A stretch of DNA of 64,000 nucleotides. Origin: Mycobacterium sp. ITM-2016-00316. GTDB taxonomy: Bacteria; Actinomycetota; Actinomycetes; Mycobacteriales; Mycobacteriaceae. Under the pieces are notes generated by a model, which was given only the letters and a program-made list of their open reading frames with translations, made no database searches and was not told the origin of the DNA. The stretch covers positions 310,001 to 374,000 of the forward strand of contig NZ_CP134398.1 in NCBI RefSeq assembly GCF_002968335.2. The letters are read 5' to 3'. How positions within the stretch are numbered: position 1 is the first letter of the stretch; each line of letters begins with the position of its first letter. Both the position numbers and the translations under genes were made by a program. Positions 1-6,936 of the stretch are shown here, piece after piece.

Positions 1-713
1 AACGCCAACATAGTAGAAGTGGACCCCGGCACTGCACTGTTCTTGCTGGATTATTTATCAGAGCCGCGGATTCTGCCCTCCGGCACATACTCGCAGCTGT
101 TTGGGCCCTGGTTCGAGCCAGTAATGCGTGACGGCGAAGCGTCGCTCCGTGATCTGTGGGGATTGGCCTTTCGACCCTACATTGATCGTTTCTCCGCCCA
201 GTTCATAGAGATCGCGGAGCGGCACATCCGTCGTGCCGATCTACAGCTCATTGTCGCGGGCGAGTCCGACCGCGATAGACCATCGACCTGGCGTTCCCGC
301 ATCGTTGCCGAAGAGCGTGATCTCACTAGCCTCTCGGGTTCCTGGTGGATGTCGCACGAGAGTGCTTAGAAAATATGCTGGCATCAGGAAGTTCTGACGT
401 CGATGCCCGGCTGCAGGCATGGCAGACAAGCGGTGTTGTCCTGCTCCAGCGATTAGCGTTGCATGGCTGGACAATACGCTCCGACAAGGCCGCTGATCGA
501 AAGATCGAGTGGCTACTGACCGCAGGGTGGCTTAATGACCGTCGATTGAGAACAGAGGCCAACGCTCTCGTCCTCGCGACGTGCGCCTCGGCAGGCGAGG
601 AAGCAGTCGCTGCAATTGTCGAAGATGTCCGTCAGCACTGGGAGGACGATCAGTACTCACCCCGCCGGGCATACAACTTGCTGCAGGCGATCGAGGAGGT
701 TACCGGTCCATGA
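1..713 (+). pseudogene. Fragment of a large SIR2/DUF4020-type protein, frameshifted
   Basis: The reading frame is open from the left edge of the window, so the gene begins outside it. Frame 1 codes until a stop at 367-369. A second open frame (345-713) continues in what reads as the same protein: about 20 nt before its first GTG it encodes PLGFLVDVARECLENML, which joins naturally to RSRIVAEERDLTSL at the end of frame 1. A single-base indel near 330-345 would restore one polypeptide. The residues after the break (LHGWTIRSDKAADRKIEWLL) look like the helical middle part of large SIR2-associated proteins. The family call is from memory of sequence style. The frameshift is what is seen, and it could be a sequencing error. 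The second frame overlaps the next gene by ATGA at 710-713. Confidence 0.5.
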
Positions 714-2242
714 CCTACGACGTCGTCTCAGCGGCTCTCGCCGAACTTTGCGCGGCTCACCCAGAGTTGATCGACCCCGGCCCCGCCCAGCAGCAAGAGT
801 CGACTGTCTGGTCAGACGCTCCACCCACAGGCAAAGTCGAGTTGAATCAGCGACTGATTGAAGATCTGGAATCGACAGCGGCGGCACTGGTGGCATGCGA
901 AGCGATAGCAACGTCAACCTGGGACGACGAGCGGCGATGGGACGCCCTAGCTGGAGCGGTAAGCGCTGTAGTGCAGGAATGGCCAGAACGCGGCCTCGAA
1001 CTTCTCGACGCCATAGGCGTGGACCATGAACTGTCCGCTCAAGCAGTGATTCGTGGTTGGACGGTGTCTAGCCCTAGCCCCGAGCTGGCGGTCCGCATTG
1101 TCGAGCGGACCGCGGGTTTACACCTCGAACCGATCGTAGGCTGGGTCACCGCCATGATCGGTGGATTCGCAGTCACAGGGACGGTTCCCGTTGAGTGGTT
1201 TACTCACTCGGAGAGCGAGACCCTCGCGCAAAGATGTTGGACTTCAATAGAACCGACGAGGCCGAGCTCACTTCAGGGTTCCGACGACCTGACTATGACG
1301 GCGCTCAACCACCCAGCGGGGCAGCTCGCCGAGTACTGGGTGGACCGTGTAGGGCATCTATGGCGCGCGTCAGGAGATAGCTGGAGAGGTTTGCCCCCGG
1401 AGATTGCAAACTACCTTGCCGATCTGATCTCTTCAGAAGGCCCACGAAGCGACGCTGTCGCGATCAGGTTTTGCCGATACCTGGCATTCTTTCATCAAGC
1501 CGACCCGACTTGGAGCAAGCAGAACCTTGTTCCACTTTTTGACTGGGATAATAGTTCGCGTAGTGCGATAGCTTGGAGCGGCTATCTGTCGCAGGGCCAA
1601 TGGACGAATCGACTCTTGGCCGAAAGGATTTTGGAGATGGCCATTTCTACCGTCGGCCATCGGGACCAGCTCGACAAGCCTGGTCAACGAGCCTTGCCAG
1701 CCTTTCTCGCAAGGTTGGCTGTGGCAGCAGACATCAACCCTCTGACTTGGCTTCGAGATTTTGTTACTTGCAGCACGGTTGCCGACCGAGTGGCCTGGGC
1801 CCAAGGGATTAGGCATCAACTCAGCTCCCTTGACCCTGTCGAGGCCGAACTTCAATGGGAACGTTGGATCCGCACGTACCTCCTTGAGCGCGTCGGCAGC
1901 ATCCCGCGCCGGCTTGACCCGGAGGAAGCCTCTGCGATGGCTAGCTGGCCGCTATTCCTTTGCGAGTCGATGACGACCGCAATTGACCTAATGCTAAGCG
2001 CCGAGAACGCCGGACTTGAACTTCACAATCTGTTTCTTCACGACCTAGGCCAGAGGCAAGTAAGCCAAGCGCCGGAAAGCTCCGCGAGACTGTTGCACCA
2101 TCTGCTGAAAAGATCTGAAGGCCAGATCCACTACGCCCACTCTGTCATAGAGTTGCACGCCCTCTTTAGGGAAGCGGGCGTGACCGCGGATTTGCTGCAC
2201 CAGATTGAAGAAGAGGCAACACGATTGGGCTTCACCATCTAG
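710..2242 (+). CDS. DUF4020-like C-terminal protein (SIR2-associated type)
   Basis: This is a 510-residue, mostly helical, soluble protein with no signal peptide or membrane segment. Start is ATG 710, overlapping the upstream stop as ATGA, which suggests translational coupling. An upstream in-frame GTG is rejected because that stretch reads as shuffled sequence. The block NHPAGQLAEYWVDRVG followed by a long Trp-rich helical region (FFHQADPTWSKQNLVPLFDWD, then AIAWSGYL) resembles the DUF4020 domain that ends long SIR2-family proteins linked to phage defence. No catalytic residues can be assigned, because the presumed NADase part would lie upstream. It may be the detached C-terminal third of the preceding broken gene, or a subunit in its own right. 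Codon use is less GC-rich than in the rest of the window, in keeping with an acquired island. Confidence 0.5.
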   Translation: MTYDVVSAALAELCAAHPELIDPGPAQQQESTVWSDAPPTGKVELNQRLIEDLESTAAALVACEAIATSTWDDERRWDALAGAVSAVVQEWPERGLELLDAIGVDHELSAQAVIRGWTVSSPSPELAVRIVERTAGLHLEPIVGWVTAMIGGFAVTGTVPVEWFTHSESETLAQRCWTSIEPTRPSSLQGSDDLTMTALNHPAGQLAEYWVDRVGHLWRASGDSWRGLPPEIANYLADLISSEGPRSDAVAIRFCRYLAFFHQADPTWSKQNLVPLFDWDNSSRSAIAWSGYLSQGQWTNRLLAERILEMAISTVGHRDQLDKPGQRALPAFLARLAVAADINPLTWLRDFVTCSTVADRVAWAQGIRHQLSSLDPVEAELQWERWIRTYLLERVGSIPRRLDPEEASAMASWPLFLCESMTTAIDLMLSAENAGLELHNLFLHDLGQRQVSQAPESSARLLHHLLKRSEGQIHYAHSVIELHALFREAGVTADLLHQIEEEATRLGFTI

Positions 2243-2403
2243 TGACCAACGGCGGCAAGGCCATTAACACGGCTACGGAACCGTGGGTGGGAGGCGATAG
2301 CCACATCCCGGGAATGGGTGCCATGCAATCTGTAGTGCTGATCCGCCTGATGGTTAGCATCCACAACTGCGGTCGCAGTGACCGCCGACCATGATGTCGC
2401 CCT

Positions 2404-2598
2404 ATGTGGCTGGCCCTAACGTCACTCGTCGTGGTTCCGCTGGTTGCCCTCGCGGCGGTCCACTTGGCGTTCATCTTCGCGCTGGGCTGTAAATGGTGGG
2501 CCATGCGGCAACGAGAACCGACAGTGTCAGCATCCCCGTATGAAACGCGTGCGCATTGGCAGGCCGGCCGATGGGATATCGACCCGCGCCACGCTTAG
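2404..2598 (+). CDS. Small single-pass membrane protein, unknown
   Basis: A 64-residue ORF starting at ATG 2404. Residues 2-32 form one long hydrophobic segment (LALTSLVVVPLVALAAV then HLAFIFALG), followed by a basic, polar tail with several Trp residues. Third codon positions are GC-rich in the first half, as expected for a real mycobacterial gene. No ribosome-binding site stands out and no family is recognised. It sits between the DUF4020-like gene and insertion-sequence debris, so it could also be chance. Confidence 0.35.
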   Translation: MWLALTSLVVVPLVALAAVHLAFIFALGCKWWAMRQREPTVSASPYETRAHWQAGRWDIDPRHA

Positions 2599-2775
2599 CT
2601 AGCCAATGTCGGTATCTGGAGACGTCGTTTCTGCCCGGGCGGAGCTTCACCTCACCGCACGACTTCAATGACCAACTCGGGAAATGGCTTCCGATTGCCA
2701 ACAACGGGTCTGCTGCACGAATAGGTGACATCTGAGTTGGCTTGCCCACAGTGGGTGAGCTGGAAGGATGTCTCT

Positions 2776-2883
2776 GTGCCCAGGCCTTACCCTCGTGAGT
2801 TCCGCGACGATGTCGTGCGGGTCGACGGCCCGACCTCGGTGTCGGGTTATTCCTGTGGGGTTTTCGTGTTGAGCGGCCCCTTT
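2776..2883 (+). pseudogene. IS3-family transposase orfA, N-terminal remnant
   Basis: From GTG 2776 the translation VPRPYPREFRDDVVRV matches the start of the orfA proteins of mycobacterial IS3-type elements, which continue into a helix-turn-helix. After Val-Arg-Val the similarity ends abruptly (DGPTSVSGY) and a stop follows, so only about 16 codons remain. The preceding 50 bp would have held the left end of the element. Only the N-terminal scrap is present, next to another IS remnant on the opposite strand. Confidence 0.6.
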
Positions 2884-2893
2884 GGACGCAGTG

Positions 2894-3133
2894 TTAGGCG
2901 ATGATCGGGTGATTTCGGCCAATCAGGTCGTCGAACAGGGTGTTCCATGCTTGTTCCCAGGGCCAGTCCCGTGGGAGGTGCAGGGTCAGGCGTCGCGCTG
3001 AGGACGCAATGCGTGCTGGCACGATGATCAGGGTGCGGCGGATGGTCGCGGTGTGGGACTTGGCCAGGTCCGGCCCGGTGAGGGTGGCTGTGGCGCGGGT
3101 GAGGTTGAACGCCATCGCTGCCGCGACCCTTTA
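2894..3133 (-). pseudogene. IS1380-family transposase, C-terminal remnant
   Basis: On the minus strand, AAAMAFNLTRATATL, then LAKSHTATIRRTLI, VPARIASSARRLTLHLP and WPWEQAWNTLFDDL form the typical C-terminus of IS1380-type transposases (the AFNLTRAA segment, then the ARIASSARR and HLP.DWPW blocks). The frame is closed by a stop only a few codons upstream of the Met at 3115, so nearly all of the transposase, including the catalytic core, is missing. The end at 2894 looks like the natural C-terminus. The stretch 3134-3360 shows nothing else recognisable. Confidence 0.6.
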
Positions 3134-3363
3134 CGCAGGCGCTCGCCGGTGATCATCGATGCCCCGCGGCTTGCGAGTGTCGAACTGAGCGTGCGCTGCC
3201 GGTGCTGCGCAGGCGATCCGTACTGCACCACCGTCAGCGGCCTCACCCGGCCAGATCCGTGCGGCGGCCGCCGACCCAGCTGCAGAAGTCGCTAAACCTT
3301 TACGCTTTGCTAATGGCCGCGGTTAAGCTGGCCCGCGTCGTAGATGTGCATAGGGGGATCAGG

Positions 3364-3849
3364 ATGAAGTATCTGATGGGTGGCCTGATTACGCTGCTAA
3401 TGGGCGCTGGATTGAGTTCGGCGCCAATTGCATCGGCCGGGCCATACTGCGACTTCTTCGACGTGGCCGGGCTCTGCGACGTGCGCGATGCAATCCGGGC
3501 GTGTTCTGAGTATCCGGAGGCATGCGACCAGTACTCACCGCCGCCAACACAGCAACCCTACGAAGGATCCGGGGTATCAGCGACACCTGAGCGGGATTAC
3601 CGTTTCCTGCAGGCCATCGGCTCCCTAGGGAGCAGCTACACAGATTGGCCGCAGTTCCTGAGCGGAATGGAGCCGGTGCTGGTAGGCCATCAAGTCTGCT
3701 CCGCATTGGACCGTGGCGGGGACCCCTTTGCACCGATCCTTCAGGCTGCGGGGGACTCACAGTATTCCCGCTATTACGGAAACATCTTCGCGGGGTATGC
3801 CGTCCAACACCTGTGCCCCGAACACACCGGTGCGGTCGGATCGGTATAG
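3364..3849 (+). CDS. Secreted DUF732-domain protein
   Basis: A 161-residue exported protein. Start is ATG 3364, preceded by a GGGGATCAGG purine stretch. A longer reading from 3202 lacks a signal and is rejected. Residues 1-26 form a Sec signal peptide (hydrophobic core LMGGLITLLMGAGL, cleavage after IASA). The mature part has a Cys pair near its start (YCDFF, LCDV), a Pro/Gln-rich linker, then the DUF732-like block YRFLQAIGSLGSSY with a conserved Cys (HQVCSALDRGGDPF) and a second Cys near the end (VQHLCPEH). Such small proteins are common in mycobacteria and lie at the cell envelope. Their function is unknown. The gene stands alone between IS remnants and a small RHH-like ORF. Confidence 0.75.
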   Translation: MKYLMGGLITLLMGAGLSSAPIASAGPYCDFFDVAGLCDVRDAIRACSEYPEACDQYSPPPTQQPYEGSGVSATPERDYRFLQAIGSLGSSYTDWPQFLSGMEPVLVGHQVCSALDRGGDPFAPILQAAGDSQYSRYYGNIFAGYAVQHLCPEHTGAVGSV

Positions 3850-3879
3850 CGGATTCGCGCGAAGGTACTACAGGTACGG

Positions 3880-4014
3880 TTGCACCCAGACGAGTTCGAC
3901 GCGCTCATGACGATTGCGGTGCATCGCAGACTGCCTGTGTCGACAATCGCGCGCGAACAGATCCTCAAGCTGATTGCCTGGCAGCAGATGGCGGGGTGCA
4001 AATCAAATCGATAG
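3880..4014 (+). CDS. Possible truncated ribbon-helix-helix (antitoxin-like) ORF
   Basis: The frame left of TAG 4012 reads VRLHPDEFDALMTIAVHR then RLPVSTIAREQILKLIAW. That is the pattern of a short beta strand plus two helices seen in CopG/Arc-type DNA-binding antitoxins (DEF.AL...A...LPVST.AREQIL). No good start is visible: TTG 3880 or ATG 3907 are the options, giving 44 or 35 residues. The frame is continuous with the stop of the DUF732 gene at 3849. No toxin partner follows. It may be a remnant of a toxin-antitoxin pair. Confidence 0.35.
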   Translation: MHPDEFDALMTIAVHRRLPVSTIAREQILKLIAWQQMAGCKSNR

Positions 4015-4263
4015 GCGCGCTCACGTCACTGCCTGTCAAGTACGCGCCGTCGCAACGGGACGGACATGCGCATCTTGACTGGCTCCACCGTACTGTTCCA
4101 ACTTCGACACCTGGATGAGGAATATGGGATACGACATCTGCGTGAGAGCCACACAAAATCACAGCTAGCAGCCTCGGCGGTCCGACATCCAGATGAGAAT
4201 CGGCAGTCGCCGCTGCTCTCTGTTGTTTCGGCTGCGGGCGTTGTCCTGTGCTGCGTCTCTAGT
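4015..4263. other. Gene-free stretch in the accessory island
   Basis: Between the RHH-like ORF and the ApeA-like gene no frame shows a recognisable protein, insertion-sequence end or clear hairpin. Short overlapping frames exist on both strands, but their codon use is not coding-like. Confidence 0.4.
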
Positions 4264-5673
4264 TCACCCTGTATCTCCGTACGCGGCGTACTGACTACCC
4301 GACAGGACGTCTTTTACGTTGGCGATGTGGTGCGTATAGCGCGAGAAGTTTCCATAGGCATTGCGCAACGTGTTGCCGTCGAGACCGGCGTGCACAAGCA
4401 GAACGGTTCGGAGTACCCAGGCGATTGAGTAGCCGAGGGCAATCAGTAGATCGTGGAACTGGTCAAGCGGCTCGCCGGGTGGCTGAGTTCCTTGATGGAC
4501 TAGCATGTTTCGCGCAAACTTGACTGCGTCCGGCCAGTCAGCGAACTCGTTGACGATGTCTGGGATGGCTGCTTGAGCCATCCCGACGAGATCACTCATT
4601 CTCGTCTTGAATGTGACCTCGTTTACTGACGCCATAGCTTGGCCGATCGCATCGCTGATAGCAGTTAGGTCGGTGTCCGTCAGGGCGTCGCGGTCGCTCC
4701 TATCCAGCCCTTGCAAGGAAGCGATCGCCGCCGTGCGCGCGGATTCGCGAGCGTGTTTAAGATCGCCCCTGGACAACGCAGGAACACGCTTCTTCTTGTC
4801 GAACAGGCGACGATGCAATCCCTCAGCGACAGCGGCAAGCGTCAGAACTTCCGTCTGGATCGTCGTATGACCGCTGTCGATCGCTGCAGCATCCAACGCA
4901 CCGCTCACGGCCCGAAAATCGATCCACCGCGCAAACCGTTCCGCAGTCAGATGAGTGCTGTCGAGAAGCTCGTGCCTCCCTCTGGACGTCGACTCGTCAT
5001 CCTCGAACACTTTCCGCCACGGGGATTCTGCAACCAATCGCACGTGTAGGTCGGTCGTACCTGTCGGATTTGCCGACACGATCGATGCAAGGGTCCGCGC
5101 CGGGCTCAGGACTCTCTCACCGAGCTCTTTCATGGTCATCGGATCGGCGGGGACGAACTCGATAAGGCAAGAATCTCCCTCATGCGTGACGGTCACAACG
5201 CCACCGTCAGCCGTGCTGGCTGCATCCTGTGATTGCGTGTACCAGATCGGTCCGGTCACACGGAATCTGCAGGCGCTATATGTTGTTCGATCATCGACAT
5301 GCTCGTTCAGAATTGCGTGTCGCAGAGTTCGGAACTCCTGCCGATAGCGGAAATCTCGAAAATCGTGCGGTGGCTTCATTTTTCCCTGCGCGCCCACCAT
5401 CGAGACGAGTGTGCCGTCGTCGAGGCGGCCCTGGATATTTCGCGGCAGCCAGTCAAGCACCCGATCATGCGGGCGACCGCCTCTTGCGAAACCTCTCATC
5501 AGGCCGTTGGCGCCGAACTCGACCTTGTTGGCGCGCTCAACGAAAAGCTGTCCGACCACCTCCAATGTCGGGCTTCCGTCGGCGAGCGTCAGTTCCCCTT
5601 GAACGATGTTCTCGGGCGTCTCAACTTGCCAGAACGTGCCAGTCAATGACGGGGGGACCTCCGCTATATCCAT
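4264..5673 (-). CDS. ApeA-like HEPN abortive-infection protein
   Basis: A 469-residue soluble protein. The N-terminal part begins with TGTFWQVETPENIVQGELT and goes on to LEVVGQLF, the beta-rich signature of the ApeA N-terminal domain 1. The C-terminal third is all-helical and contains FARNMLVHQG, in which Arg388 and His393 form the RX4H motif of HEPN ribonucleases. Both key residues are present, so the enzyme may be active. ApeA-type proteins act alone: on phage infection the HEPN domain cleaves RNA and stops growth. Start ATG 5673 has AGGAGG about 11 nt upstream, a little far but strong. The gene stands alone, among broken defence-type genes, with no partner. The domain call rests on pattern recognition of the N-terminal block and the HEPN motif. 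Confidence 0.75.
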   Translation of the reverse strand: MDIAEVPPSLTGTFWQVETPENIVQGELTLADGSPTLEVVGQLFVERANKVEFGANGLMRGFARGGRPHDRVLDWLPRNIQGRLDDGTLVSMVGAQGKMKPPHDFRDFRYRQEFRTLRHAILNEHVDDRTTYSACRFRVTGPIWYTQSQDAASTADGGVVTVTHEGDSCLIEFVPADPMTMKELGERVLSPARTLASIVSANPTGTTDLHVRLVAESPWRKVFEDDESTSRGRHELLDSTHLTAERFARWIDFRAVSGALDAAAIDSGHTTIQTEVLTLAAVAEGLHRRLFDKKKRVPALSRGDLKHARESARTAAIASLQGLDRSDRDALTDTDLTAISDAIGQAMASVNEVTFKTRMSDLVGMAQAAIPDIVNEFADWPDAVKFARNMLVHQGTQPPGEPLDQFHDLLIALGYSIAWVLRTVLLVHAGLDGNTLRNAYGNFSRYTHHIANVKDVLSGSQYAAYGDTG

Positions 5674-5875
5674 CTCGGCCCATTCCTCCTACCGATCGAA
5701 CTCGCAAGAGCGGAATCCTGTCGATCGAGGATAGTCGGGCACCAGGACGTTCAAAATGCTTACCTGCATTTCGCCTCGTCGCCCACGGCGCCCAGAGTCT
5801 GGAGTTAACGGGTCGGACCCGGAAGCTAGCTGGTCCGCGCGACTTGGAGACGTCGTGCGCGTGGCGCGTAGCGAA

Positions 5876-6599
5876 CTATCGCTTGATGGCTTTGCCGTCT
5901 TCGAACAGCCACCGTTCGACAACGTCATGCCGCGACAGGCGGTGCTCGTTGACCCAGCGGTCCATCAGGAGCGCGTAGCGCTCGTATGCGCTTGCCAGCC
6001 AAGCCTTGTCGATCGGCAGCGTCTCCCATCCGCAGGTGCGGTTAAGCGACGCTGCGACGTTGCGGTCGAGGATGTAGCTCCGGTGGTCAGCGCGTCCGCC
6101 ACCAGCGAAGTACAGGTACTTAGTGAAGAATGCTGGACCGAGGTCGCCGATCGCGGTCTTGTTGTTCGGGCGGAGCAGATTGTACGCGGCGCGTGGGTCA
6201 GTACGGCTGAGCCGGGCGCCCTCTTGGAGAAGTGCTGCGGCGGAGTAGGGATCGGCCGCGATCGAGGCGATCCGCGCCTTGTTTGTTGCGTTGTCTATCT
6301 CCGCTTCCCCATGCGAGCGAGTTCCACAGGAGTGTCAGCGCTGCGGCTGGATCATCGAGGGCTGGCTGTGCAATGTTGAAAATGTCGCCGCGGGTGATGC
6401 TGTCGCCCAGGATCGTGTCATCGAGGCCGTGCTTGGTGAGTTCGACTGTCCACCAATCGCTGTTAACCGGAGATCCGTGGCTGTGGATCCAGCGGATCGT
6501 ATCTGTCGCCCGGAGTTGGACGACAGCGTCGGCAGGCAGGTGGATATCAGCAAGGTCGGTGGCAGCCATGGAGATGATTGTGCCCGGCCGATCCGACAA
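5876..6599 (-). pseudogene. OGG-fold (8-oxoguanine glycosylase fold) protein, frameshifted
   Basis: The N-terminal part reads from TTG 6599 or, more likely, ATG 6569 (MAATDLADIHLP, then WTVELTKHGLDD and ALTLLWNSLAWGSGD). Near 6275-6300 the family-like sequence moves to another frame, where it goes on as KARIASIAADPYSAAALL, AAYNLLRP, IGDLGPAFFTKYLYFAGG, YILDRNVAASL and ends IKR at TAG 5876-5878. A one-base indel explains this. The block LGPAFFTK.LYFAGGG...ILDRNVA is typical of OGG-fold proteins of bacterial conflict islands, which are related to DNA glycosylases. In the original frame the protein ends early at 6198. Neighbours are the ApeA-like gene and a membrane lipase-like gene. Frameshift or sequencing error cannot be separated here. 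Confidence 0.5.
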
Positions 6600-6936
6600 T
6601 CAGGCCGTCCGCTAGAGGGCCGGAATATCGGCGGTCGGCCAAAAGCGTACGATGTTACACCCGTTCCACCGCATATTTTTGCCAGCGCGACATTGGCAGC
6701 TGGTGTAGCCATCATTCGGCTCCGTCGGACGTTGAATCCAAACGCGCTGGTGTCATTTAGTCATTTGGGCTGTCGCCAAATGTCGCAAACGACACTTATA
6801 TGACGAAACCCGTAGCTGCCCTCCGTATCGCCCCCAGGGGCTGCTGTAGAGGCGTCACTTTTCCAGTTCACATCTTGTCTCCTTCGGCCGGGGGTAGTGT
6901 TCGGCGCGATGTTCCGTACGCCCGGGGGATGTGTCT
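6600..6936. other. Divergent intergenic region with likely promoter
   Basis: These 337 bases separate the OGG-fold gene from the membrane hydrolase. No coding frame is convincing. Around 6767-6802 there is a near-repeat, TGTCGCCAAA followed by TGTCGCAAACGACA, then an AT-rich TTATATGAC at about 6794-6802 that could serve as a -10 region. No regulator can be named. Confidence 0.3.
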
